DNA from: Chlamydiota bacterium
Lineage (GTDB): Bacteria > Auribacterota > Tritonobacteria > UBA1439
NCBI GenBank assembly: GCA_012729785.1
Contig: JAAYCL010000001.1
Coordinates: 74,737-138,736, forward strand
Direction: 5' to 3'
Length of the DNA stretch: 64,000 bases
The first letter of the stretch is position 1, and each line of letters opens with the position of its first letter. This document shows positions 46,560 to 55,685 of this stretch, one piece after another. Under the pieces are notes generated by a model. That model ran no database searches, was not told the origin of the DNA, and saw only the letters and a program-made list of their open reading frames with translations. The position numbers were made by a program, and so were the translations under genes.

Positions 46560-47978
46560 ATGAGAATACGATTGGCCTCCTCCGCGCCCCTCGACGCGCC
46601 GCGGCCGAGGACGCGGAAGAACGTCAACCCCTCGCGGATCATCGTCTCCACCTTCGCCCTCGCCATCCTTCTCGGGACGGCGCTGCTCTCCCTGCCCGCG
46701 GCCGCGGCCGGCGGCGCGGCGCTCTCCTGGCTCGACGCCCTGTTCCTCGCCACCTCGGCGGTCTGCGTGACCGGCATGAGCCTGTTCGACATCGGCGAAA
46801 CCCTGTCCCCGTTCGGCACCTGCGTGGTGCTGGCCCTGGTGCAGATCGGCGGCCTCGGGATCATGACCCTCTCCTGTTCCTTCCTCCTGCTCCTCGGAAG
46901 GCGGCTCTGTTTCCGGGACCAGCTCGTCGTCAAGGAGAGTTTCGACCGGTGCAGGATCTCCAGCCTGCGCGGCCTGATCACGAGCATCGTCCTGACCACG
47001 CTGGCGTTCGAGTGCGCGGGGGCGCTCGTCCTCGGCGCGCATTTCAGGCGCGCCTACGACTATGCCCCGCTCCGGGCGATCTCCCACGGCGTCTTCCACA
47101 GCGTCTCGGCGTTCTGCAACGCGGGCTTCACCCTCTACCCGACCAGTCTCGAGCGGTTCAATTGCGACTGGGTGGTGCTGGCAACCTGCGGAACGCTCCT
47201 GGTCGCGGGCGGCCTCGGCTTCGTCGTGATCCACAACCTGTCCGGCTACCGTTTCTGGAGGAGGGGCCATGCCGCGCGCGGCGTCCTGAGCATGCAGACG
47301 CGGACGGTCCTCGCGACGACCGGCGCGCTCGCCGCCCTGATGGCCGCGTGCGTGCTGGGCCTGGAATGGAACTCCGCCCTCGGGGGGTTTTCCGTGCCGG
47401 GCAAGCTCCTCAACGCCCTCTTCCACGCCGTGACACCCCGCAGCGCCGGCTTCCACACCGTCTCGATGGAGGCGATGGGATCGCCGACGCTCTTCGTCAC
47501 GATCATCATGATGTTCATCGGCGCGTCGCCCGGCTCCACCGGGGGAGGGATCAAGACCTGCACGCTCGCGGTGCTGATCGCCGCCTCGATCGCGATACTG
47601 CGCGGGAGGGAGGAGGTGCGCCTGATGAAACGCTCGGTGGAGCCCCGGGCCGTCTCGGAGGCGATCTGCGTGACCTTCTTCGCCGCCCTTCTCGTGATCC
47701 TGGTCTGCACCCTCCTGCTGATCACCGAGCGCGGCCTCGCCACGGACAGCCCCGAGAAGGGGCACCTGCTCTGCCTCCTCTTCGAGACGGTCTCGGCGTT
47801 CGGCATGGCCGGCCTCTCGACCGGGATCACCCCGGCGCTCACCGCGTGGGGGAGGATCCTGCTCGTCCTGACGATGTTCGCGGGGAGGGTGGGGCCGCTC
47901 ACGCTCGCCCTGATCATCATGCGCCGCGAGCGCCCCCCGGTGATCCACTACCCCGAGGAGAGCATCATGATCGGCTAG
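46560..47978 (+). CDS. trkH: Potassium uptake channel subunit TrkH/KtrB
   Basis: 472 aa. The four M1-P-M2 units of the family are visible through their filter segments: ATSAVCVTGMS, SVSAFCNAGF, VTPRSAGFHTV and ETVSAFGMAGLSTG. It conducts K+ under control of the RCK subunit encoded next. The closing GRVGPLTLALI is also family-typical. The ATG is the first after the promoter. Confidence 0.94.
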   Translation: MRIRLASSAPLDAPRPRTRKNVNPSRIIVSTFALAILLGTALLSLPAAAAGGAALSWLDALFLATSAVCVTGMSLFDIGETLSPFGTCVVLALVQIGGLGIMTLSCSFLLLLGRRLCFRDQLVVKESFDRCRISSLRGLITSIVLTTLAFECAGALVLGAHFRRAYDYAPLRAISHGVFHSVSAFCNAGFTLYPTSLERFNCDWVVLATCGTLLVAGGLGFVVIHNLSGYRFWRRGHAARGVLSMQTRTVLATTGALAALMAACVLGLEWNSALGGFSVPGKLLNALFHAVTPRSAGFHTVSMEAMGSPTLFVTIIMMFIGASPGSTGGGIKTCTLAVLIAASIAILRGREEVRLMKRSVEPRAVSEAICVTFFAALLVILVCTLLLITERGLATDSPEKGHLLCLLFETVSAFGMAGLSTGITPALTAWGRILLVLTMFAGRVGPLTLALIIMRRERPPVIHYPEESIMIG

Positions 47979-47998
47979 TGGCAAACCGGCGCCCGCGA

Positions 47999-48007
47999 TG
48001 GTATACT
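47999..48007 (+). promoter_or_regulatory. Extended -10 (TGG TATACT) before trkA
   Basis: TATACT (48002-48007) preceded by TGG, 35 nt before the trkA GTG. The hexamer 17 bp upstream (tggcaa) is a weak -35. It would allow trkA expression independent of trkH. Confidence 0.4.
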
Positions 48008-48042
48008 TTTCCCCGTGCGGCGGGTCTCCGCGGGGCGGGCCA

Positions 48043-48726
48043 GTGAAACAGTTTGCGGTCATCGGGGCGGGGCGTTTCGGGGCGAGCGTGGCGAAGACCC
48101 TCAGCGAACAGGGGTGCGACGTCATCCTCATCGACAACAACGCGGAGCGGTTGCGCGCCCTCGACGATCTGGTCACCCAGGCGATCGAGCTCGACGCGAC
48201 CGACGAGAAGGCGCTCGCCGCCGCGGGGATCGCCGAGGTCGACGCCGTCGTCCTCGCGCTCGGCCGGAGGATGGAGGAGAGCATCCTCATCACGATGCTG
48301 CTGAAGGAGATGGGGATCAAGCAGGTCATCGTCAAGGCGACGAGCGAGGCGCACTACAAGATCCTCACCCGGATCGGCGCGGACCGGATCGTATTCCCGG
48401 AACGGGAGATGGGGGTCAAGGTCGCCAACAGCCTCATCAACCCGACGATCCTGGACTATATCGAGGTCGCCCCGGGCTACAACATCATCGAGACCAGGCC
48501 GCCCGAGGATATCGTCGGAAAATCGCTCGAGGAGTCCAAGGCGCGCTCGCGCTACGGCGTGGATATCATCGCCCTGAAGCGGATGAAGCCCGTCCTCGAC
48601 GCCGCCGGGGACAGCCGCCTCGAGGAGGAGGTGACCATCGTTCCGCACGCGCACGAGGTCATCAACGAGAACGACACGATCATCGTGATAGGCAGGGAGG
48701 ACCTGCTCGCGGAGTTCAGGCGCTGA
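48043..48726 (+). CDS. trkA: Potassium uptake regulator TrkA/KtrA (RCK protein)
   Basis: 227 aa, single-RCK KtrA type. RCK-N Rossmann motif QFAVIGAGRFGASVA with acidic residue in LIDNN binds NAD(H)/ATP; a C-terminal RCK-C domain follows from about residue 140. It gates TrkH. GTG 48043 starts right at the Rossmann strand; earlier in-frame starts would add residues unlike the family. Confidence 0.93.
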   Translation: MKQFAVIGAGRFGASVAKTLSEQGCDVILIDNNAERLRALDDLVTQAIELDATDEKALAAAGIAEVDAVVLALGRRMEESILITMLLKEMGIKQVIVKATSEAHYKILTRIGADRIVFPEREMGVKVANSLINPTILDYIEVAPGYNIIETRPPEDIVGKSLEESKARSRYGVDIIALKRMKPVLDAAGDSRLEEEVTIVPHAHEVINENDTIIVIGREDLLAEFRR

Positions 48727-48745
48727 GGGCGCCGGGGAGAGGGGA

Positions 48746-49051
48746 ATGGCGGCGGGGAAGAACAAGGCGCAGTTCTCCGCGAAGATGAGCAGGGCATCGA
48801 AGGAGCCCGCCGCGCTGCTCGCGCTGGGGAAAAGCGCCTTCCTGTCGGAGTGCTACGCGGAGGCGGTCGAGGCGTACACCCGGTGCATCGCGCTCGACCC
48901 GCGCAACGCCGCCGCCTACTACAACCTCGGGGTCGCCTGGCAGGCGTTGGGGAAGCCCCGCGAGGCCAATCGGGCGTTCGTGAAGGCGCTCGAGATCGAT
49001 CCGAAGCACAAGGCAGCGCAGCACGCCTTGAATCTCCTTGCCGCCTACTGA
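48746..49051 (+). CDS. Small TPR-repeat protein
   Basis: 101 aa with two tetratricopeptide repeats (ALGKSAFLSECYAEAVEAYT and YYNLGVAWQALGKPREANRA). TPRs bind partner proteins. No signal peptide, so cytoplasmic. A ggggagagggg Shine-Dalgarno precedes the ATG, 19 nt after trkA, probably the same transcript. Confidence 0.75.
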   Translation: MAAGKNKAQFSAKMSRASKEPAALLALGKSAFLSECYAEAVEAYTRCIALDPRNAAAYYNLGVAWQALGKPREANRAFVKALEIDPKHKAAQHALNLLAAY

Positions 49052-49146
49052 TGCGACGGCACGCGCGCCCGCGCCGCTCACAGGGAGGGGCACCCCGTGG
49101 AAGCGGTCGTCGTCACCCCCCCACGCGCACCACAAGGAGGAGTCCC

Positions 49147-49362
49147 ATGAAGAGGATCCTGTCGGCCGCGGCGGTCGTCCTGCTCTGCGTTGCGGGCGTT
49201 TGCCTGGCCCAGACCGCGCACAAGGAGTCGGAGATGGAGAAACGGATCGCCGGGATCTCCGCCGCGCTGGAGACGATCGCGGCCAACCAGGCGAAGCTCG
49301 ACAAGATCCTCTCCAACCAGGATACGATCATCCAGATGCTGAAGATCCAGCGCTGGCGTTGA
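49147..49362 (+). CDS. Small exported coiled-coil protein
   Basis: 71 aa. A signal peptide (MKRILSAAAVVLLCVAGVCLA) is followed by a mature part of only about 50 residues with hydrophobic heptads (IAGISAALETIAANQAKLDK). It probably forms a periplasmic coiled coil. Function unknown. An excellent aaggagga Shine-Dalgarno supports the start. Confidence 0.7.
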   Translation: MKRILSAAAVVLLCVAGVCLAQTAHKESEMEKRIAGISAALETIAANQAKLDKILSNQDTIIQMLKIQRWR

Positions 49363-49371
49363 GCGTTCGGC

Positions 49372-50157
49372 ATGCCCCCCTATCGCCGGTACGATCTGCG
49401 GCTCGACCTCGGGTTCCCGTTCAACGACGGGGTGCGGCGGATTTTGCTGGCGACCGGCGCCTGCTTCCTCCTCCAGAACCTCGTCGGGCCCCGGTTCGAC
49501 CGCCTCTTCGGCCTCGTCGCCGGCGGGGCGGTCGGGCGGCTGATGCCGTGGCAGTTCGTGACCTACCTGTTCCTCCACGCCGGCGTCCTGCACCTCGTCT
49601 TCAACATGTTCGTCCTCTGGACGTTCGGGCGCGACGTCGAGGCGGCGCTGGGCACGAGACGCTTCGTCGCCTTCTACCTCCTCTGCGGGGCGGGCGCGGG
49701 CCTGTGCGCCTACGCGTTCTACCCGCCCCCCGCGGTCATCCTGGGCGCCTCCGGGGCCGTCTTCGGGGTGATGACGGCGTTCGCGATGCTCTACCCCGAC
49801 CGGGTGCTCACGCTCCTCGTCTTCTTCGTGATCCCGGTCCAGATGAAGGCCCGGCAACTGGTCCTTCTCTTCGCGGGGATAGAGCTGCTCTTCGTGGTGG
49901 CGAACCCGTACGGGGGGGTCATCGCCCACTTCGCCCATCTCGGCGGGGCGCTGTGCGGCTACCTCGCGATGCGCTGGTACGGCCTGGGGGAGTGGCGCAT
50001 TCTCGGGGGGCGGCGACGGGGGGGATTCCAGGCGCGCGTCAGCGGGGAGGGGGAGGAGCCGGACGTGGACGAGGTGCTGGACAAGATCGCGCGGCACGGC
50101 ATCGGCGCGCTCACCGAGAAAGAGCGCGAACTGCTGCGCCGCGCCTCGCGCCGCTGA
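49372..50157 (+). CDS. Rhomboid-family intramembrane serine protease
   Basis: 261 aa with six hydrophobic segments. Catalytic Ser in GASGAVFGVM and His in AHFAHLGGALCGYLA form the dyad; HAGVLHLVFNMFVLWTFG is the conserved helix 2 region. A C-terminal tail (EVLDKIARHGIGALTEKERELL) matches the short domain seen in many bacterial rhomboids. It starts 9 nt after the coiled-coil gene. Confidence 0.9.
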   Translation: MPPYRRYDLRLDLGFPFNDGVRRILLATGACFLLQNLVGPRFDRLFGLVAGGAVGRLMPWQFVTYLFLHAGVLHLVFNMFVLWTFGRDVEAALGTRRFVAFYLLCGAGAGLCAYAFYPPPAVILGASGAVFGVMTAFAMLYPDRVLTLLVFFVIPVQMKARQLVLLFAGIELLFVVANPYGGVIAHFAHLGGALCGYLAMRWYGLGEWRILGGRRRGGFQARVSGEGEEPDVDEVLDKIARHGIGALTEKERELLRRASRR

Positions 50158-50253
50158 GCGGGCGCGGCGCGCCATGCGGGCGCCGAAACAAACGGACAGG
50201 CGGGGCGGGTCTCGCGGCCCCGGGGGGCGGACAGGGCGCGGGGAGGCACGCAG

Positions 50254-50871
50254 ATGCTCGAGGGGATCCACTGGCTGGGACACGCGGGTTTCAGGATCGA
50301 CGGGGAGAAGGTCGTCTACATCGACCCGTACCGGATCTCGGGGGGGCCCCCCGCCGACCTGATCCTCATCACGCACGCGCACTACGACCACTGCTCCGCG
50401 ATCGCCGTCGAGCGGATCCGCGGGGACAAGACGGTCATCGTGACGAACGCCGCGTGCGCGCGCAGGTTCCGGGGCGACGTGCGCGTCGTCGCGCCGGGCC
50501 GGTCGATCTCCGTGGAGGGGGTCGGGATCGAGGCGGTGGCGGCCTACAACGTCGGCAAGCCGTTCCACCCGAAGGCGGACGGAGGGCTCGGCTTCGTCGT
50601 CTCGACCGGGGGGCGCAGGATCTACCACGCGGGCGATACCGATCTGATCCCCGAGATGGCGATGGTGCGGGCCGACGTCGCCCTTCTCCCCGTGAGCGGA
50701 ATCTACCTGATGACGGCCGAGGAGGCCGCGGAGGCGGCGCGGCGGATCAGGCCCGCGGCGGCGGTCCCGATGCACTACGGGAGCATCGTCGGCTCGTCGT
50801 CGGACGCCGCGCGATTCATGGAGCTGGCGGAAGTCAGGGTCGAGATCCTCGAACGGGAGGGGAGGGGCTGA
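50254..50871 (+). CDS. UPF0173/UlaG-like metal-dependent hydrolase
   Basis: 205 aa metallo-beta-lactamase fold: WLGHAGF, LITHAHYDHCSA, YHAGDTDLIPEM and AVPMHYGS supply the usual metal ligands. Substrate unknown. A ggggagg Shine-Dalgarno stands 8 nt before the ATG. The diacylglycerol kinase-like gene starts 3 nt after its stop. Confidence 0.85.
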   Translation: MLEGIHWLGHAGFRIDGEKVVYIDPYRISGGPPADLILITHAHYDHCSAIAVERIRGDKTVIVTNAACARRFRGDVRVVAPGRSISVEGVGIEAVAAYNVGKPFHPKADGGLGFVVSTGGRRIYHAGDTDLIPEMAMVRADVALLPVSGIYLMTAEEAAEAARRIRPAAAVPMHYGSIVGSSSDAARFMELAEVRVEILEREGRG

Positions 50872-50874
50872 ACG

Positions 50875-51777
50875 GTGCGCGCGAAGCTCATCTATAACCC
50901 CGCCTCCCGCGGCGCGGTCGGCCCCTGGCGCCAGCGGAGGATCGAACGGGCGCTCCTCGCCGGCGGCATCGAGACGGAGGTCTGCACCGCGGTCCGGCCG
51001 GGCGACGCCCGCCAGTACGCCGTCTCGGCCCGGGACGGTTCCTGCGGGATGGTGATCTGCGCGGGCGGGGACGGGACGATCAACGAGGTCATCAACGGCA
51101 TCGCCGGATCGAACCTCCTGCTGGGGATACTCCCGATGGGGACGGGCAACGTGCTGGCCTGGGAGCTCGGCATCCCGCTCGACCCGCTCGGCGCCTGCGC
51201 GGTCGTGACCGGCGGGATGGAACGCACGATCGACCTCGGGCGCTCGTCCGGCGGGCACTACTTCTCCTGCATGACCGGGGTCGGGATCGACGCGCAGATC
51301 GTGCGCGAGGTCACGCCGGCGGCCAAGGGGCTCCTGGGCAGTCTCGCCTACCTGATCGGGGGGATCGGAACGCTCATCCACCACGGGCTGACCGAGCTCT
51401 CCATCGAGATGGACGGGAGGAAGCCGCCGGTGGTGGGCTACGCGACCGTCATCTGCAACGCGGCCCGCTACGGGGGGCGGTTCAGACTCTGCCCGGCCGC
51501 CGTCATCGACGACGGCTGGTTCGACGTCTGCATACTCCAGAAGCGCGACAGCCTCGCGCTGCTGCGCTCCGGGATCTCGGTCATCATGAACAACCACCAG
51601 CGGATGCAGGGGATATCCTTCACCCGGGCGCGCTCCGTGCTCGTCTCCTCCTCGCAGAAGGTGCTTGTCCAGTCCGACGGCGACATCATCGGCGCGACCC
51701 CGATGGGCTTCTCCATCGCCCCGCGGGCGCTCCGGGTGATGGTGCCGCGGGTCGAAGGGCGGGGGGGGGCGGCATGA
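50875..51777 (+). CDS. Diacylglycerol kinase-family lipid kinase (YegS/DgkB-like)
   Basis: 300 aa. KLIYNPASRG, the nucleotide motif CAGGDGTINEVINGIAGS, and LGILPMGTGNVLAWELGIP are signatures of the DAGK catalytic domain; a C-terminal beta-sandwich (GGRFRLCPAAVIDDGWFDV) completes the YegS fold. It phosphorylates a lipid such as diacylglycerol or a sphingoid-like base. GTG start after ggagggg; its stop overlaps the next ATG (ATGA). Confidence 0.88.
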   Translation: MRAKLIYNPASRGAVGPWRQRRIERALLAGGIETEVCTAVRPGDARQYAVSARDGSCGMVICAGGDGTINEVINGIAGSNLLLGILPMGTGNVLAWELGIPLDPLGACAVVTGGMERTIDLGRSSGGHYFSCMTGVGIDAQIVREVTPAAKGLLGSLAYLIGGIGTLIHHGLTELSIEMDGRKPPVVGYATVICNAARYGGRFRLCPAAVIDDGWFDVCILQKRDSLALLRSGISVIMNNHQRMQGISFTRARSVLVSSSQKVLVQSDGDIIGATPMGFSIAPRALRVMVPRVEGRGGAA

Positions 51778-52745
51778 CGCGGGCGCCGGCCGCCTGGATC
51801 GCGATCGTCGTTCTCGCCGCCTCGGGCGCCGGGTGCGGGGTGAAGAGCCGGAAGATGGCGGTGCAGGAGGCCGAGGGGCAGGTCGCCGTCGAATGCGCCG
51901 TGCGCTTCCACCGGTTTCACACCATACGCGCCCGCGCGGACTGGCTCGCGCGCTCGGGGATGCCGCGGCAGGCGCTCGTGGCCTACGAACAGGCCCTCGG
52001 CGCGCTCGACGAGATCGGGCAGATGGACCCGGCGTGGAGCCCGGCCTCGGTCGCCGCCGCGCGGGGGCGCTGCCGCGCGGCGATGGACCGGCTGGCCGAG
52101 GAGCTCCGCCGCAGGGATTTGCGGGAGGGGGCCGCGATCGAGCGCTTCATCGCCCGTCGCGCGGCGCTCCCGCAGGCGGGCGCGCCGTTCGCCGAGCTCG
52201 GCGACTTCTACATGAACGAGCACGAGTACGACAACGCGATGGCGCAGTACCGCGAGGCGCTGCTGCGGGATCCGGCCAACGTCCCCGTCCAGATCAGCAT
52301 GGCGCAGATCTACAGCCGGATGGGGGACTTCGAGCGGGCCCGCCAAATCTACGCCGCGATGATCGAGGCCAACCCCGACCTCGCCGTCGCGCACTACAAC
52401 CTCGGCGGCATCTACTTCCGGATGCAGAAGCCCACCTACGCCCTCAGGGAATACACGCGCGCCCTCGAGCTCGAGCCCGACGCGCCTCACGCCCTGAACG
52501 CCCTCGGCGTGGTCTGCAAGCAGCTCAAGCGCTACGACCAGGCCGAGACCCATCTGAAGAACGCCATCCGCGTCGCCCCCGGCTACGCCCCCGCCTACTA
52601 CAACCTCGGCCTCGTCTTCACCGAAAAGAACAACCCCTCGAACGCGCTCTCCTACTTCCAGCGGGCGATCGAGCTGTTCGGGCCCGAGAGCCCGCGGGGA
52701 AGGGAGATCGCCGAGCTCATCCGGACGCGCCGGCGCGCCCCGTGA
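51774..52745 (+). CDS. Exported TPR-repeat protein, possible lipoprotein
   Basis: 323 aa. The N-terminus (WIAIVVLAASGAGCG) is a signal peptide with an imperfect lipobox. Five or so TPR units fill residues 130-300 (AELGDFYMNEHEYDNAMAQYRE; AHYNLGGIYFRMQKP; AYYNLGLVFTEKNNPS). It probably acts as a periplasmic or outer-membrane-attached scaffold. It begins on the stop of the lipid kinase gene. Confidence 0.75.
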   Translation: MTRAPAAWIAIVVLAASGAGCGVKSRKMAVQEAEGQVAVECAVRFHRFHTIRARADWLARSGMPRQALVAYEQALGALDEIGQMDPAWSPASVAAARGRCRAAMDRLAEELRRRDLREGAAIERFIARRAALPQAGAPFAELGDFYMNEHEYDNAMAQYREALLRDPANVPVQISMAQIYSRMGDFERARQIYAAMIEANPDLAVAHYNLGGIYFRMQKPTYALREYTRALELEPDAPHALNALGVVCKQLKRYDQAETHLKNAIRVAPGYAPAYYNLGLVFTEKNNPSNALSYFQRAIELFGPESPRGREIAELIRTRRRAP

Positions 52746-52812
52746 CCGGGGGGATGCCGCGGCGCGCCGGATCCGCCCGCGAGGCGCGGTTCCTCTCCGG
52801 AGGGGAAACCGC

Positions 52813-52841
52813 TTGACCGGCGTTCGCCGCGCGGGGATAAT
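52813..52841 (+). promoter_or_regulatory. Sigma70-type promoter of the glgC operon
   Basis: TTGACC (52813-52818), a 17-bp spacer, GATAAT (52836-52841): the best overall match in the window. Predicted start near 52848, leader of about 57 nt before the glgC ATG. Confidence 0.7.
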
Positions 52842-52904
52842 GTGTTCGCGTACGGCGCTTCGCCGGGCGCCTTCCATGCGCCGTCTGACAGGGGGACGAC
52901 CCGT

Positions 52905-54140
52905 ATGGCACAAGAACTCGTGATGATCCTCGCCGGCGGCAAGGGCGAGCGACTGTACCCGCTCACGCGGGACCGGGCGAAGCCCGCCGTGCCGTTCGGC
53001 GGGAGCTACCGCATCATCGACTTCGCCCTCAGCAACTTCATCAACTCCGGCTTCTACCATATCAAGGTCCTCACCCAGTTCAAGTCGGACTCCCTGAACC
53101 GGCACCTGGCGAGGGGGTTCCGCCTCTCTCCGGAGCTGGGCCACTACATCGACCCGGTCCCCGCGCAGATGCGCACCGGGGAGAGCTGGTACAAGGGGAC
53201 CGCCGACGCCATCTACCAGAACCTGAACCTGATCCTGGACGAGGATCCGACGTACGTCTTGATCTTCGGCGCGGACCATATCTATCGGATGGACGTGCGG
53301 CAGATGCTGCAGTACCACCGCCAAAAACAGGCCGGCCTCACGGTCGCGGCGATCCCGCGCCCGGTGGAGGAGGCGCGCTCCTTCGGCGTCCTCCAGGTGG
53401 ACCGAAACGGCAGGGTCATCGAGTTCCAGGAGAAGGTGCCCGACCCGAAGGAGATGCCGGACCGTCCGGGCTGGTGCCTCTGCTCGATGGGGAACTACAT
53501 ATTCAACCGCGATCTCCTCATCCCAACCCTCAAGCGCGACGCCGCGCTCTCCTCCGGCCACGACTTCGGCAAGGATATCATCCCCGCGCTCTTCAAGACG
53601 CACCCGGTCTACGCCTACGACTTCAGCACCAACGTCATACCCGGCTGCGAAGAGAGGAAGGGTGGCTACTGGCGCGACGTCGGGACGATCGAGGCCTACT
53701 TCGAGGCGAACATGGACCTCATCTCCGTCTGGCCCCAGCTCGACCTGTACAACGCCGACTGGCCGATCCACACCTGCTATGACCTGTACCCGCCCGCGAA
53801 GTTCGTCTTCGCGAACACGGCGGAGAAACGCGTGGGGTGCGCGACCGACTCCCTCGTCTCCGAGGGGTGCATCGTCAGCGGCGGCGCCGTGAACCGGAGC
53901 ATCCTCGGCCCGGGGGTGCGGATCAACAGCTACAGCGAGGTGTCCGAGTCCATCCTGATGAAGGGGGTCATGATCGGGCGCCACGCGCGGGTGCGGCGGG
54001 CGATCATCGACAGCGGGATCGAGGTCGCCCCCCACGAAACGATCGGGTTCGACCCCGACGCGGACCGGAAGCGGTTCTTCGTGTCGCCGTCCGGCATCGT
54101 GGTCATCCCGAAGCCGCTGCACAGCGAGATCGGCGACTGA
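52905..54140 (+). CDS. glgC: Glucose-1-phosphate adenylyltransferase
   Basis: 411 aa. [27 protein letters not shown] is abbreviated here to its key pieces [11 protein letters not shown] and [18 protein letters not shown] and a C-terminal left-handed beta-helix follow. It makes ADP-glucose, the committed step of glycogen synthesis. ATG 52905 follows ggggga and fits the family N-terminus; an in-frame GTG at 52842 sits on the promoter. Confidence 0.96.
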   Translation: MAQELVMILAGGKGERLYPLTRDRAKPAVPFGGSYRIIDFALSNFINSGFYHIKVLTQFKSDSLNRHLARGFRLSPELGHYIDPVPAQMRTGESWYKGTADAIYQNLNLILDEDPTYVLIFGADHIYRMDVRQMLQYHRQKQAGLTVAAIPRPVEEARSFGVLQVDRNGRVIEFQEKVPDPKEMPDRPGWCLCSMGNYIFNRDLLIPTLKRDAALSSGHDFGKDIIPALFKTHPVYAYDFSTNVIPGCEERKGGYWRDVGTIEAYFEANMDLISVWPQLDLYNADWPIHTCYDLYPPAKFVFANTAEKRVGCATDSLVSEGCIVSGGAVNRSILGPGVRINSYSEVSESILMKGVMIGRHARVRRAIIDSGIEVAPHETIGFDPDADRKRFFVSPSGIVVIPKPLHSEIGD

Positions 54141-54144
54141 CGGT

Positions 54145-54163
54145 TCCCCGGCTTCGCCGGGGA
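54145..54163 (+). terminator. Short hairpin between glgC and glgA
   Basis: An 8-bp perfect stem (tccccggc / gccgggga) with a ttc loop in the 39-bp gap. There is no U-run and glgA follows at once, so it may attenuate or stabilise the transcript rather than end it. Confidence 0.35.
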
Positions 54164-54179
54164 GCGCGAGGAGGCATCC

Positions 54180-55685
54180 GTGACGGAGGAGGGGAAGCTG
54201 AAGATACTGATGGCGTCCTCGGAGGCGGTGCCGTACGCCAAGACGGGAGGGCTCGCGGACGTCGCCGGCGCCCTGCCCAGGGCGCTGCGGGCGCGGGGGC
54301 ACGACGTGCGGCTGGTGCTTCCGTACTACGGCTGCATCAGGAAGGCGAACCTGCCGGCCTGCGACACGGGGATCTCCGTGCCGGTGACGATCTCCGGCCG
54401 CACCGAGACGGCGCGGATCTGGGAAAGCGCCATGGACGACGGGACGCCCGTCTCGCTCATCCGGAAGGACGGCTACTACGACCGCGACGAGCTCTACGGC
54501 ACCGCCGAGGGCGACTACCACGACAACGCGGAGCGCTTCTGCTTCTTTTCGCGGGCGGTCGTCGCCCTCGCCAAACGGATGGGGATCGCGCCGGATATCG
54601 TCCACTGTCACGACTGGCAGACCGGCCTGGTGTGCGCCCTCCTGAAGGTCGTCGAGAGGGCGCACCCCGTCTTCGCGGGGACGGGGGCGGTGTTCACCAT
54701 CCACAACCTCGCCTACCAGGGCCTCTTCTGGCACTACGACATGCACCTCACGGGGCTCCCGTGGAACGTCTTCACCGCCGAGGGGATCGAGTTCTACGGG
54801 AAGATCAACCTCCTCAAGGCGGGGATCGTCTACGCCGACGCGATCACGACGGTGAGCCGGCGCTACAGCGAGGAGATCCAGGGGGCCGAACTCGGCTGCG
54901 GGCTCGAGGGGCTCCTCGCGCGCCGGCGCGGCGACCTCCACGGGATCCTCAACGGCGCCGACTACCGCCAGTGGGACCCCGCCTCCGACCCGCATCTCGC
55001 CGCCCGCTACACCCCCGACGCCCTCGAGGGGAAGGCGCGGTGCAAGGAGGACCTCCTCCGCCTCTTCGGCTTGAACCTGCCCCCCGGCACCCCGCTGGCC
55101 GGGATGGTGGGGCGGATGGCCGACCAGAAGGGGTACGACCTCCTGGCGGCCGCCCTGCCCGGCCTCCTCGACGCCGGCCTCGCCCTGGTGATCCTCGGCA
55201 AGGGCGAGGAGAGGTACCACCGGCTCCTCAGGCACCTCGCGAAAGGCTCTTCGGGCCGGCTCGGGGTCAAGATCGCCTTCGACAACGCCCTGGCGCACAA
55301 GATCGAGGCGGGGGCGGACTACTACCTGATGCCGTCGCGCTACGAGCCGTGCGGCCTGAACCAGATCTACAGTCTCCGCTACGGCACGGTGCCGATCGTC
55401 CGCGCCGTCGGGGGGCTCGACGACACCGTCTCCGCCTACGCCCCCGCGACCGGGGAGGGGAACGGATTCAAGTTCGTCCCGTACACCGCCGGGGCGTTTC
55501 TCGGCGCCGTGCGCGAGGCGCTGAAGATTTTCGAGCGCGAACCGCACTGGACGCGGATACGGCGGAACGCGATGGCCTGCGACTTCTCCTGGGACCGATC
55601 CGCGCGGGAGTACGAGCGGGTCTACCGCGAGGCGATCCTGCGGGCCCGCGGGGGGGGGCGGGGGAGGGGAGGGGACCGTGCCTGA
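54180..55685 (+). CDS. glgA: Glycogen synthase (ADP-glucose, GT5)
   Basis: 501 aa. The ADP-glucose-binding KTGGLADV near the N-terminus, HCHDWQTGL, TIHNLAYQG, and C-terminal PSRYEPCGLNQIYSLRYG are GT5 hallmarks. It elongates alpha-1,4-glucan chains. The GTG start has gcgaggagg upstream. The stop overlaps galT by 8 nt. Confidence 0.96.
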   Translation: MTEEGKLKILMASSEAVPYAKTGGLADVAGALPRALRARGHDVRLVLPYYGCIRKANLPACDTGISVPVTISGRTETARIWESAMDDGTPVSLIRKDGYYDRDELYGTAEGDYHDNAERFCFFSRAVVALAKRMGIAPDIVHCHDWQTGLVCALLKVVERAHPVFAGTGAVFTIHNLAYQGLFWHYDMHLTGLPWNVFTAEGIEFYGKINLLKAGIVYADAITTVSRRYSEEIQGAELGCGLEGLLARRRGDLHGILNGADYRQWDPASDPHLAARYTPDALEGKARCKEDLLRLFGLNLPPGTPLAGMVGRMADQKGYDLLAAALPGLLDAGLALVILGKGEERYHRLLRHLAKGSSGRLGVKIAFDNALAHKIEAGADYYLMPSRYEPCGLNQIYSLRYGTVPIVRAVGGLDDTVSAYAPATGEGNGFKFVPYTAGAFLGAVREALKIFEREPHWTRIRRNAMACDFSWDRSAREYERVYREAILRARGGGRGRGGDRA

